Assembly (NCBI GenBank): GCA_964250765.1
Contig: CAXUHF010000011.1
Span: forward strand, 6,361 to 70,360
Source of the DNA: JBBQVS01 sp964250765
Lineage (GTDB): Bacteria; Chloroflexota; Ktedonobacteria; Ktedonobacterales; Ktedonobacteraceae
DNA length: 64,000 nt
Direction: 5' to 3'
A model generated the notes under the pieces. It had not been told where the DNA came from. It did not search any database and worked only from the letters and a program-made list of their open reading frames with translations. The translations under genes were made by a program, and so were the position numbers. Shown piece by piece: positions 15,785 through 24,266 of the stretch (within the stretch, counting starts at the first letter, position 1; each line of letters begins with the position of its first letter).

Positions 15785-16924
15785 ATGACCACAGCCGAAC
15801 AAGACCAGAGGCTCAACCCTTATCCCTGGTATCAGGCCATGCGTACTAATAGCCCCATTGCCTATAACGGGAATTACAACTCATGGAGCGTTTTTAGCTA
15901 TGACGCCGTACAGCGCGTCTTGACCGACTACAGTGACTTCTCGTCTCAGATTATGGGCGATGGCTCTGGCTTACCCCTTGGTACAAGCTTGATTAATTCA
16001 GACCCGCCGCGCCATCGCAAACTACGCAATATTGTCACACAAGCCTTCACACCGCGCACTATCGCACAACTCGCGCCGCGTATTACACAGATTGTGAACG
16101 AACTGTTGGACAAAGTGGCAGCAAAGGGTACGATGGATGTTATGGAAGACTTGGCCTATCCTTTGCCCGTTATCGTTATTGCGGAGCTACTCGGCGTTCC
16201 CGTCAAGGATCGTAACCAATTCAAACACTGGTCTGATGTGATTGTTGGCTCAGAAAATCCGGCTGGAGGTGAACCGCAGCAAGAGATGATCGACTACTTC
16301 TCTGTACTGATTGAGGAGCGTCGGCGAGAACCGAAAGATGATCTTATTAGTTCTCTCCTCTCCGCACAGGTCGATGGTGAGTATCTGAATGAAAAAGAAC
16401 TTATGGGCTTCTTTATTCTGCTGCTTGTGGCGGGCAATGTTACAACAACAAACCTGATTGGTAATGCGTTTCTCTGTTTTGATGAATATCCTGACGCGTT
16501 GCAGCAACTCTACGCAGACACTTCACTCATATCAAGTGCTATTGAAGAAGTGTTGCGTTATCGCTCTCCTGTGAGCCAAATGTACCGCGTTGTGCGCGAG
16601 ACAACAACGCTTGACGACAAACAAATTACTCCTGGAAGTTTTATGATTGCTTGGATTGCTTCCGCGAATCGAGACGAGATACAGTTCCCGAATGCTGACA
16701 CATTCGATGTTACGCGTTCTCCCAACCGTCATCTCGCTTTTGGACACGGCATTCACTTTTGTCTTGGTGCCCCATTAGCACGTCTCGAAGCCAAGATCGC
16801 ACTCGAAATTATGCTAGCGCGTCTACCGGAGATGCGACGCACACCGAATACTTCGCTCGAAGCCATCACAAGCATGATTCTGTACGGCGTCAAAAACTTC
16901 CCTATTACCTTTAAGGCATCATAA
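15785..16924 (+). CDS. Cytochrome P450 with altered I-helix
   Basis: A 379-residue soluble bacterial P450 (CYP107/CYP109-like). The haem loop is FGHGIHFCLGAPLARLE (Cys ligand in HFCLG), the ExxR motif is EEVLR, and SDPPRHRKLRNIV is typical of this class. The I-helix reads LLLVAGNVTTTNLI: the acidic residue usually before the conserved Thr (AGNETT) is Val219. That acid helps deliver protons for O2 cleavage, so activity may be altered. It starts the second half of the catabolic series, 17 bp before the MaoC gene. No ferredoxin gene is adjacent. In an alcohol-degrading island it may hydroxylate the substrate first. Confidence 0.9.
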   Translation: MTTAEQDQRLNPYPWYQAMRTNSPIAYNGNYNSWSVFSYDAVQRVLTDYSDFSSQIMGDGSGLPLGTSLINSDPPRHRKLRNIVTQAFTPRTIAQLAPRITQIVNELLDKVAAKGTMDVMEDLAYPLPVIVIAELLGVPVKDRNQFKHWSDVIVGSENPAGGEPQQEMIDYFSVLIEERRREPKDDLISSLLSAQVDGEYLNEKELMGFFILLLVAGNVTTTNLIGNAFLCFDEYPDALQQLYADTSLISSAIEEVLRYRSPVSQMYRVVRETTTLDDKQITPGSFMIAWIASANRDEIQFPNADTFDVTRSPNRHLAFGHGIHFCLGAPLARLEAKIALEIMLARLPEMRRTPNTSLEAITSMILYGVKNFPITFKAS

Positions 16925-16941
16925 GTAAGGAGTAATGCACT

Positions 16942-17391
16942 ATGCCAGATGCGACACCACAATTCAAGCAGCAGCTAAAGGAAGCCTTTAACGCCATTCA
17001 GGAGGGGCAAGTCTTCACCTTCCGCCGTACTTTTACCTCCGGTGATGTTGCCCTGTTTTGTGGTGTCACTGGTGACTACAATCCCTATCACATCGACCAG
17101 ACGTTTCTCGAAGAAAGCTGGTTCAAGCGTCCCATCATTCCTGGTCTGCTTACTGCAAGCATGATAACGCACATTGGTGGCATGATTGGCTTTCTCGCCT
17201 CCGAAATGGATTTTAAATTCGTCTCTCCTGTGTATGTTGGTGACACCATTACCTGTACTGTAACCTTTGACCAAAGAGATGAAGTCAAACGCAAACTACG
17301 AGCAAGCGCAACCTATATCAATCAGAGTGGCGAGGAAGTTCTGCAATGCAAATTTGCAGGCTTTCCCGCCGATGTACGTCTTGCCCATTAA
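16942..17391 (+). CDS. MaoC-like (R)-specific enoyl-CoA hydratase
   Basis: A 149-residue single hot-dog-domain protein with the hydratase-2 motif GDYNPYHID (Asp45 and His50 are the expected catalytic pair) and RPIIPGLLTASMI after it, the usual overhang segment. It should hydrate an enoyl-CoA, consistent with the acyl-CoA ligase upstream. It is preceded by AAGGAG and lies 17 bp after the P450 and 15 bp before the MBL gene, so the three form one transcript. Confidence 0.88.
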   Translation: MPDATPQFKQQLKEAFNAIQEGQVFTFRRTFTSGDVALFCGVTGDYNPYHIDQTFLEESWFKRPIIPGLLTASMITHIGGMIGFLASEMDFKFVSPVYVGDTITCTVTFDQRDEVKRKLRASATYINQSGEEVLQCKFAGFPADVRLAH

Positions 17392-17406
17392 TAAGGACTA
17401 AGCACC

Positions 17407-18381
17407 ATGCATACACCGGAGTGGCTTTGTTTTTTTGAACGACCCTATCCCAGTGCCAACATGCTGCTTATCCGCGGCACTCAACCAGTATTGATTGATA
17501 CTGGTTTCGGTAGCGATATAGCTGCTACCGAGGAACTGCTGCGAGATGTAGATGTACCTCCACAATCGCTTATGCTTATTGCAAATACGCACTATCACTG
17601 CGATCATGTTGGCGGCAATCATGCGCTTCAACAACGTTATAATCTACCAGTAGCCGCGCATCGTTGGGATGCGGCGATGGTCAATTCGCGTGACCGTGAA
17701 GCATGCAGTGTCGAATGGCTCAATCAGCCCATCGAGTCCTATCAGGTCAACATCGCGCTTTCCGACGGCGACGAGATTGACGCAGGCGATGTAAAACTAC
17801 AGGTTCTTCATACACCAGGACATACATTGGGCCATCTCGCATACTACGAACCGCACGATCAAATACTTATTTGTGGTGATACCTTTCATCGTGACGATGT
17901 AGCATGGCTCAATATCTTTCGTGAAGGTGTAGGAGCTATACAACGTATGCAAGACACGCTTGACCGTTTGGTACATCTGCCAATGCGCTATGCCTGCTCT
18001 GGACATGGGCCAGCGATGGACAATCCGAAAGCCTCGCTTGATGCGGCACGTCGTCGCTATGACAAATGGTTTGCCGATCCCGAAAAGCTTGCATGGCATG
18101 CCTGTAAGCGTATCTTTACCTATGCCCTTATGCTTTCCAGTGGTATGACCCTGGAAGAGATAACATCCTATCTTTTAGAAAGCCCCTGGTTTCACGACTA
18201 CACGCGTTACACGTTCAAATGTGAACCTACCGATTTCGTACAACCTCTCATTAGCGAAACGCTCCGCGCCCGTGCTACTGCATGGCAAAATGGACGTCTT
18301 ACGCCAATCACACCTTATACACCATTACCTGTCGGTTGGCCTCAAGGGGCTACACGTCCTGTTGATTGGCCTCCGCTTTGA
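17407..18381 (+). CDS. Metallo-beta-lactamase-fold hydrolase
   Basis: A 324-residue MBL protein with the metal motif HYHCDHVGG (H62, H64, D66, H67), the second-site His in HTPGHTLGH and the bridging Asp in CGDTFH. The C-terminal helical extension after about 210 resembles that of LACTB2/hydroxyacylglutathione-hydrolase relatives. Likely roles are hydrolysis of a CoA thioester or lactone in the same degradation pathway; the substrate is unknown. It is the last gene of the plus-strand series, followed by a palindromic repeat. Confidence 0.88.
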   Translation: MHTPEWLCFFERPYPSANMLLIRGTQPVLIDTGFGSDIAATEELLRDVDVPPQSLMLIANTHYHCDHVGGNHALQQRYNLPVAAHRWDAAMVNSRDREACSVEWLNQPIESYQVNIALSDGDEIDAGDVKLQVLHTPGHTLGHLAYYEPHDQILICGDTFHRDDVAWLNIFREGVGAIQRMQDTLDRLVHLPMRYACSGHGPAMDNPKASLDAARRRYDKWFADPEKLAWHACKRIFTYALMLSSGMTLEEITSYLLESPWFHDYTRYTFKCEPTDFVQPLISETLRARATAWQNGRLTPITPYTPLPVGWPQGATRPVDWPPL

Positions 18382-18428
18382 ATATGTAAAAAAAATGTAT
18401 ATATAGTCCGGGGATGTGTTTTATTGTG

Positions 18429-18529
18429 GTAGGGACTCCGTTTACGGCGTCCAAGGCCAATTTATTGGCTATATTTTCTGTATATCGCGCAATGAATTGT
18501 ACTGGGGACGCCGTAAACGGAGTCCCTAC
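18429..18529. repeat. 101-bp palindromic element with 24-bp arms
   Basis: Perfect arms begin GTAGGGACTCCGTTTACGGC (18429-18452 and 18506-18529). The interior shares GGCCAATTTATTGGCTAT and CAATGAATTG with the 9143-9261 element. It lies between the convergent MBL-fold and cupin genes. Confidence 0.82.
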
Positions 18530-18552
18530 AAACGGGGAGAATCCAATAGGAG

Positions 18553-18888
18553 TTAAGCATTACTTCGTGAATATTCGGCTGGCGCAAAGAAGACAAGCAC
18601 AGTCAGGTCTTCGGTAATGCTATGAAAGCGATGGTCAACATTTGCGTCAACGAAAACAATTGAGCCTGCCTTTACGGGTGTATGCTCTGTAGCAACCTGT
18701 ATCTGTGCCTGCCCCTGCACGACGTAATAGATTTCATCCTCTGTATGTGGTTCCTGTGGGTCAGTTGCTCCTGCGGCTAGCTGGTAGATGCCAGCACTGA
18801 TCGTTGGTACGCGTAGAAACTCGGAATAAAGTTCGCCTGTTTGCTCTCGTGCTGCTATGACATCTGAAACTGTAAATGCGTTCATCAT
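18553..18888 (-). CDS. Small cupin-domain protein
   Basis: A 111-residue single cupin barrel. The metal-binding motif 1 appears as PHTEDEIYYVVQGQAQIQV (His, Glu and usually a second His) and motif 2 as GSIVFVDANVDHRFHSI. Binding of a small molecule or metal is likely, but the ligand is unknown. AAGGA lies about 6 nt before the ATG. It converges on the mycofactocin operon across a repeat and has its own promoter region on its right. Confidence 0.82.
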   Translation of the reverse strand: MMNAFTVSDVIAAREQTGELYSEFLRVPTISAGIYQLAAGATDPQEPHTEDEIYYVVQGQAQIQVATEHTPVKAGSIVFVDANVDHRFHSITEDLTVLVFFAPAEYSRSNA

Positions 18889-18995
18889 AACCTTTCCTTC
18901 TTATTCTTGTATGTATTGAGTATGTTAGAAGCAAAGCATTTGTACAAGTGCCAATTAATACAAAAAGATAAGCCAATATTACTTTTAAGTTCCTC

Positions 18996-19454
18996 CTACC
19001 ACTTTAAGCGTAGATCATACAGTGGTAGATGTGTTTTCATCGCAATGATTGCAAGCACTGCTTGCATCTGCTTATCATACTCTTTAAGTGGTATTGTTGG
19101 TACTACAGCATTATACCAAGTATTTCGTACAGGATAGGACCATTGAATAACTCCTTTTGGACCTGCAACTTCGTATGAACGTATATAGTTTACATTGGTA
19201 CCCCACAGCGTGAAAAACTGTATCTCATCCCAGCGCAAATAAGTTATCTGCCCTAACAGAAACCCCTGTATACCTTCTTCGGTAATCTCAATATGTTGAT
19301 TCATATTCTTTACTAAGAGCAAGCATGCTACACAGAGTACCACTACTAGCGAGAGCAGTACGGCACCATCAGTACAAAGGAGAGCACGCGTATAGTTTGC
19401 GGTGAAAAAATTGGTTGAAAGAAGGAAGAGGATAGAAAGGAAGAAGAGCAGCAT
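18996..19454 (-). CDS. PH-like membrane protein, shorter tandem paralogue
   Basis: A 152-residue protein with two N-terminal membrane helices (about 1-22 and 28-48) and a soluble C-terminal domain beginning QHIEITEEGIQGFLLGQ. The domain has the pattern of bacterial PH/YdbT-like modules: short strands, the line LRWDEIQFFTLWG, and a closing helix YDKQMQAVLAIIA. The last about 100 residues are clearly homologous to the gene just upstream (19521-20405), so the two arose by tandem duplication with loss of the N-terminal third in this copy. Function is unknown. Confidence 0.7.
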   Translation of the reverse strand: MLLFFLSILFLLSTNFFTANYTRALLCTDGAVLLSLVVVLCVACLLLVKNMNQHIEITEEGIQGFLLGQITYLRWDEIQFFTLWGTNVNYIRSYEVAGPKGVIQWSYPVRNTWYNAVVPTIPLKEYDKQMQAVLAIIAMKTHLPLYDLRLKW

Positions 19455-19520
19455 TTATAAAAAAAGAGTAGGGTACCTATAAAGTTTTTATCTACAAACA
19501 TCAAATGTTACAAAATTAGT

Positions 19521-20405
19521 CTAATATTGTTTTGGAGCACCGCCCCACCATTTCAGTCGCAGGTCGTAAAGCGGTAACTGCGTTTTTGTTGCAATTAACG
19601 CGAGTACGGCTTGCATCTGCTTGTCGTATTCCTCAAATGGTTGTGTTGGTACCAAAGGATTGTACCAACGTTTCTTTATCGGTATCGTCCAGCGTACCAT
19701 GCTAGTCGTACCAGCTATCTCATAGGCACGCATAGATTTCGACTTGCCACCCCACAGAGCAAAAAGCTTGATCTCGTCCCAACGTATGCTACTCTCCTGT
19801 CCTAAAAAACGACCTTGTATGCCATCTTCACTCACTTGAATGTACTGACGCAGCCTACGTGCAGAAATGAGAAGTGTCACACTCATTATAATCAAAGAAA
19901 AAAGAGTAGCACCTCCAACAATAGCAAGAAGGAGACCAGCGTGCATACCAGAGAAAAGGGGAATTTCACGAAGCAGGAAGTAATATAATATCAGAAAAGC
20001 AATAACAAGTCCTAGACAGAAAGGAAGTAACAGGAAACTTACAAGAAAACGCCAATTAGCGCGCACTGCCAATGTAACAGGCAATGTAAGTGTGAGAGTG
20101 TTTGTGATGGGTTGCTCCTCTGCAATTTTACCTGAACCGTCACCTTGAATAGCCGTAGTACGCTGTTGCTCCGCTTTTCTATAAACGCGTCGTGTAAAGA
20201 TAATTGAAGCAAGTGAGAGCAAGGCACTAAAGAGTATAAGACCCAGCTCTATAACATAGTAACTCGTGGGCAAGGCGTCTTTACTTGGTCCAAAACGATT
20301 ACTGATAAAAATGAGTGTGAAGCCGATCAAAGCAACAGCGAGAAAGACTCCTATTAATTTAGTTGATCTATTCAGCCGTTTTACTGTAGGATCAGTATTT
20401 TTCAT
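19521..20405 (-). CDS. PH-like membrane protein, longer tandem paralogue
   Basis: A 294-residue protein with four predicted membrane helices (near 15-35, 45-65, 115-140 and 150-175), a cytoplasmic stretch of about 50 residues between the two pairs, and a C-terminal PH-like domain (QYIQVSEDGIQGRFLGQ ... IRWDEIKLFALWG ... YDKQMQAVLALIA). Start at 20405 is chosen because AGGGAAA lies 6 nt upstream; the frame is open further upstream without support. It has a partial tandem copy downstream. No specific function can be assigned. Confidence 0.72.
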   Translation of the reverse strand: MKNTDPTVKRLNRSTKLIGVFLAVALIGFTLIFISNRFGPSKDALPTSYYVIELGLILFSALLSLASIIFTRRVYRKAEQQRTTAIQGDGSGKIAEEQPITNTLTLTLPVTLAVRANWRFLVSFLLLPFCLGLVIAFLILYYFLLREIPLFSGMHAGLLLAIVGGATLFSLIIMSVTLLISARRLRQYIQVSEDGIQGRFLGQESSIRWDEIKLFALWGGKSKSMRAYEIAGTTSMVRWTIPIKKRWYNPLVPTQPFEEYDKQMQAVLALIATKTQLPLYDLRLKWWGGAPKQY

Positions 20406-20536
20406 GAAGTGTTTCCCTATATTTTCATGTGAAATGTATAGCAAGCGTTCAGTATAAAAGAAACGTACAATAAATTTTCTGTAGAAACAAGAATATAAGA
20501 GTTCAGAACATAGATACGAACGTATCATGTTATGAT

Positions 20537-21652
20537 CTATTCTTTGTCACCTTCTAATAATTGTATATTCCCAAGCACATCAATATATTTTGCAAATGGT
20601 GCATAAGGGCCAATGAAAGGAATCTCTTTGCTCAATGTTTGCAGATGTACTGAGGTAAAACCTTGTTTTGAGAGTGTTTGCAGCCATGCTTTCGCTTTTT
20701 GCACACGACTCCTATCATCATCGCTGAGGGGTTGATGAAGCAAGCCACGCCCATAGTTATAACGTCGTAGTAAATCAGGATCACGCATATAGGCTCGTAA
20801 CAGTGGTACTATAATGCGCTGTACCGTGTCTACCTCAATGCGCTGACGTAAGTATGCGACAAGCAGAGCTTCATCGAGCGTTGAGGATGCATGTAGTGCA
20901 CGTCGTAGTTGTGCTTGTTGCTCTAACGAGGCACGTAGGGAATGGACAAAATAGCCTTGAGCGTCTAAATAAATATCTTGTAGAGAGCCAGAAAGTGTTG
21001 CACCATAGCCATGTCTGCCAACCCATCCTTCAATCGTAGGATGTTGTGCCGTATCGTGTTCCCACTCTTGTGCCAGTGTGCGTGTAATGGGCCAGCGCAA
21101 CCATGTGCGAGGAGGCATGCTTTGTGGATCAAGGAAAAGCACTTCACGCGCTGAGGCAATAACCGCTTCGATAAATGCCTCTTGTTTCTCCCGTCGATTG
21201 ACTCCGATAATCCATATGTCGAGAATACTCGCTTTACGATACGCAGTATGGCGGTGTGTCCACTCACTAACATCAAGCGGAGCACATTGAAACTCAACCG
21301 CCCAACGTCTGCCGTCGGGGTGTTCAACAAAGATGTCTGCAATGCGATTGGGGTCAGGAAGTCGCACTTCTAATCGCACGTTTGCCTGCGGAAACTGCTT
21401 TTGTAACCATTGTGATAGGACAACTTTGCCTTGTGCGTGGCGTACTGACTCTGACTCGGTACTCCATGCACACTCGCCACGTTGATGTGCAAAGTGTAAC
21501 TGCATATGCTTGTCTGGACCACCGCGCACATGCACAATGCCACGACAATTAGGACAATGCAGCACACGCTCATGCGACCATTGTTGCAATTGTGCTAATG
21601 GCGTTTCTTCCGCTACTACTGGCCGTCCATCGGGACCATAGGCAACAAGCAT
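20537..21652 (-). CDS. CoiA-like competence nuclease
   Basis: A 371-residue protein. The N-terminal segment LHCPNCRGIVHVRGG, then LHFAHQRGECAW, is the zinc-ribbon-like start of the CoiA family. The nuclease-like core follows: NRIADIFVEHPDG (Asp) and WAVEFQCAPLDVSEWTHR (ExQ), about 125-160. GAGGAG lies 6 nt before ATG 21652. CoiA proteins act in recombination of incoming DNA during natural transformation. The C-terminal 150 residues are helical and unassigned. Confidence 0.78.
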   Translation of the reverse strand: MLVAYGPDGRPVVAEETPLAQLQQWSHERVLHCPNCRGIVHVRGGPDKHMQLHFAHQRGECAWSTESESVRHAQGKVVLSQWLQKQFPQANVRLEVRLPDPNRIADIFVEHPDGRRWAVEFQCAPLDVSEWTHRHTAYRKASILDIWIIGVNRREKQEAFIEAVIASAREVLFLDPQSMPPRTWLRWPITRTLAQEWEHDTAQHPTIEGWVGRHGYGATLSGSLQDIYLDAQGYFVHSLRASLEQQAQLRRALHASSTLDEALLVAYLRQRIEVDTVQRIIVPLLRAYMRDPDLLRRYNYGRGLLHQPLSDDDRSRVQKAKAWLQTLSKQGFTSVHLQTLSKEIPFIGPYAPFAKYIDVLGNIQLLEGDKE

Positions 21653-21831
21653 GTAGTGCTCCTCATAAGAAACTCGCCCGTTTCTTATGAAAAGTATACC
21701 ATGAGCTTTCATGTGTTATTAGTAAAGAGGGTTAGTATAGAGAAAAGAGTAAATTACGTTTAATGATCAGTGTTCTGAATGAGAAATTTCATATTTTGTG
21801 GTAAAATAGCCTCAGCTGAGGAGCGTGATAC

Positions 21832-21860
21832 AATAACTCTGTCATTTTGACAGAGTTATT
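21832..21860. promoter_or_regulatory. 29-bp palindrome upstream of the DinD-like gene
   Basis: Perfect 13-bp arms (AATAACTCTGTCA and complement) around TTT, ending 19 bp before the start codon. It could be an operator or a leader hairpin. It does not match the Gram-positive LexA box (GAACnnnnGTTC). Confidence 0.55.
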
Positions 21861-21879
21861 CCCGTAGAAAGGGTTGAAC

Positions 21880-22767
21880 ATGTTAGAAGAGAACAGAGAT
21901 ATTTTACCAGTAGCACGTAGGTCAAAATGGGACGCTATTCATCAAATATTTTATGAGGGACAGAACTACTATCGTGTTGTTGATGTGATCGACGCGCTTG
22001 AAGTTGCCCAGGACCCAGCAAATTATTGGAGTCTGATGAAGCGTCGTGTCAAGTCAGAGGGCTTTCAACAGACACGCCAAGGCATTATACAATTTGAACT
22101 GAAGTCTCCAAAAGATAAGAGGCTCCGAAAACATGACTATGCTACACGCGTTGTGGTGTTGCGCTTAGTTCAAAGCATCCCAAGCCCTCATGTTGAGAAC
22201 CTAAAAATATGGTTGGCTGAAACCGGCGAGTTACGAATACAACAGCAAGAGATTGATCGGGTAGAAGCGGAGCTAGAAGCAATCAGAACTGAGTATCGGA
22301 GGCATGGTAGAGATGAGAAATGGATAGAAGACCGTATACAAAATATTGTAGGGAGAAACGCACTCACTGATCAATGGAGAAAGCGAGGCGCGATTGAGCA
22401 TCTACATTTTGCTCGGCTGACCAGTATTCTTCATAAAGGGGCATTAGGCGTTACTCCATCTGAGCATAGGCAGATAAAACAGCTTCCAGCTAAGACCAAC
22501 CCACGAGAGCATATGGATAGGGTTGAACTCGCTCTACTGACATTAGCAGAAGCCACAACCACAGCAAAGCATATCGAGAATGACACTCAAGGTGTGCCAG
22601 GACTTGAAAAGGATGTGCGGGAAACAGCGAAGACGAGCGAAACCATACGAGAACTGACAGAAATGAACTTGGGCCGTTCAGTAGTTACCTCTGAGAACTT
22701 CTTACCGTCAAAACGTGAGAAGAAGCAACTTCCGCCTACAACTCAGAAGGAGTTATTTGGAAAATAG
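21880..22767 (+). CDS. DinD-like BRO-N domain protein
   Basis: A 295-residue protein. The N-terminal about 105 residues (IHQIFYEGQNYYRVVDVIDAL ... NYWSLMKRRVKSEG) form a BRO-N/antirepressor-type DNA-binding domain. The middle and C-terminal parts (GRNALTDQWRKRGAIEHLHFARLT, NPREHMDRVELALLTLAEATTT) resemble DinD, the damage-inducible inhibitor of RecA filament activity. The ATG at 21880 follows AAAGGG by 6 nt. A palindrome lies between promoter and start, and a 99-bp hairpin overlaps the stop. No other phage genes are nearby, so it is not evidence of a prophage by itself. Confidence 0.75.
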   Translation: MLEENRDILPVARRSKWDAIHQIFYEGQNYYRVVDVIDALEVAQDPANYWSLMKRRVKSEGFQQTRQGIIQFELKSPKDKRLRKHDYATRVVVLRLVQSIPSPHVENLKIWLAETGELRIQQQEIDRVEAELEAIRTEYRRHGRDEKWIEDRIQNIVGRNALTDQWRKRGAIEHLHFARLTSILHKGALGVTPSEHRQIKQLPAKTNPREHMDRVELALLTLAEATTTAKHIENDTQGVPGLEKDVRETAKTSETIRELTEMNLGRSVVTSENFLPSKREKKQLPPTTQKELFGK

Positions 22768-22860
22768 GAATTATGCGCGGCCTTTATTCTTTACGCTCTC
22801 GTTCGGTGTATTAGCCAGGATGAGAGCGTAGAGAATAAAGGCCGCGCATAATTCCTATTT
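22762..22860. terminator. Long bidirectional terminator hairpin
   Basis: Arms of 39 bp with one mismatch (22762-22800 and 22822-22860), starting AAATAGGAATTATGCGCGGC, overlap the DinD-like stop codon. The right arm ends in TTTTTT. The MFS gene converges from the other side. The arms are unusually long for an intrinsic terminator and have no second copy in this window. Confidence 0.7.
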
Positions 22861-22883
22861 TTTGTTAGAACCATAGCTGATCC

Positions 22884-24065
22884 CTATAAACCAATTAGAA
22901 GCAACAATATTAGTGCAGGAGCCAATCCTAAAAAGCCAAGTCCTGCTAGAAGCCCATAACGGTCTGCTATGATGCTGACAATGCCAGGAATAGCAACATC
23001 GACGGCGACGAGCAAACTCATCACTGTGCGTACAATGCTGGCATGTCCTGGCATTCTGGCATAGGCTTCCCCGTTTGCCACTGGATACCAACCCGACGCG
23101 CCTAGTCCGATTACAAAAAGTGCAAGTGTAACAACCCACACTATATGAATGGTGAGAAGGCATATCATTCCAACAAGAACTAAAAGTGAGAGCCAACGTA
23201 ACAGTTTGTGTGGAGTGCTCCGCTTCAAAAGGAAACGATCAAGAATAAAGAGACCGAGTAATGCGCCAAAGGTATGAATAGCAACGATTAGTCCAATCGT
23301 TACTTGACTGACATGTAGCACGTCGCGTAAGTAGAGTGCCGTAAAGCCAAGAAACACTTCATCAACCATCGTGGGAATAGCAGCAAGTACTACCCAACGA
23401 AGCAGAACTGTATCGCGTAGGGCTGCTCGTACTCTTTCTAAAAGCGTCATGAACGAGGTAGGCTCGTCATCTGGCTCAGCGTTTGAACGTGGAAAACGCT
23501 GTGTGCCAATAATTATTGCGAGCACGAACCAGATACTAGCTGCCAGCCAGCATAAGCCTGTCCATCCCACTCGGAAACTTACGAGTGCAGTAACGAGTAA
23601 TGGACCCAGAAAATCACCGATGCTACTCAAAAGCTCATAACGTGTCATCACTTGTGTTTCTTGCGTCGGATTAAGTTCAATCAGAGTTGCTTGTGAAATT
23701 CCCACTGCCATTTCATCTGCTGGAAACAGTACACCGAATGCTAGTAGTAGCACGACGAAAGAATGTGTGTTAGCTCTTAGGATGAAGCTCAGTGTGAGTA
23801 TCAGCAGTCCACCTAAAATCCAGAACTTTTTGTAGCCCCGATCAGTAAGCAAGTTAAGTAGTGGATCAAGAAGTATACTAGTAAGTGATTGCACCACAAA
23901 AAGCAAGCCTATTTGTGTATAACTCAGCCCTAACTGATCGCGTAGGAGTGGCAAGCCAACGATTGTAAAACCTGTGATAATTTCGTCAAACATACCCATA
24001 CTAAGCAATGTTATGCGCAAGAGTGATAGTTGTTTGAGTCGTGAAAAACGTGTTCGTTTGTGCAT
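22884..24065 (-). CDS. MFS transporter
   Basis: A 393-residue protein with about 12 membrane helices. The TM2-TM3 loop reads LLTDRGYKKFWILGG, the usual MFS motif D region. The start at 24065 (MHKRTRF) has AAAGGA 8 nt upstream. The GITF..VGLPLLRDQLGL start resembles fosmidomycin-resistance-like or sugar MFS proteins, but substrate assignment is not possible. It stands alone and converges on the DinD-like gene. Confidence 0.85.
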   Translation of the reverse strand: MHKRTRFSRLKQLSLLRITLLSMGMFDEIITGFTIVGLPLLRDQLGLSYTQIGLLFVVQSLTSILLDPLLNLLTDRGYKKFWILGGLLILTLSFILRANTHSFVVLLLAFGVLFPADEMAVGISQATLIELNPTQETQVMTRYELLSSIGDFLGPLLVTALVSFRVGWTGLCWLAASIWFVLAIIIGTQRFPRSNAEPDDEPTSFMTLLERVRAALRDTVLLRWVVLAAIPTMVDEVFLGFTALYLRDVLHVSQVTIGLIVAIHTFGALLGLFILDRFLLKRSTPHKLLRWLSLLVLVGMICLLTIHIVWVVTLALFVIGLGASGWYPVANGEAYARMPGHASIVRTVMSLLVAVDVAIPGIVSIIADRYGLLAGLGFLGLAPALILLLLIGL

Positions 24066-24140
24066 TCTATGTGTCCTTTCTAAAACATGCGAAATGTAGC
24101 GATGGAGGGATGTGCATGCTAGCAAAGGAGGCGCACGACT

Positions 24141-24260
24141 ATGCTGGACAAGAAAGCGAAATGCTGTCCAGTTGTAGGAGTACCCGCTCTTACACGAGTC
24201 GTTTAGGAGATGAAAGAGTTAGCAGGGACTACGAAGGTACATATGTGCAATCTTTCTTGT
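24141..24260 (+). pseudogene. Possible truncated ArsR-like regulator remnant
   Basis: A very strong Shine-Dalgarno (AAAGGAGG) precedes ATG 24141, which opens MLDKKAKCCPVVGVPALTRVV and then stops at 24204-24206. A second frame from 24210 continues MKELAGTTKV before running into the repeat that begins near 24267. A CC-containing N-terminus followed by an LAxxxK helix recalls ArsR/SmtB repressors. The reading could be a frameshifted and interrupted arsR or a short real peptide. Evidence is weak. Confidence 0.25.
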
Positions 24261-24266
24261 GTATTG

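Noticed and set aside
21880..22767. Prophage marker
   Set aside because: BRO-N proteins occur in phages, but no integrase, structural or lysis gene is near, so a prophage is not supported.
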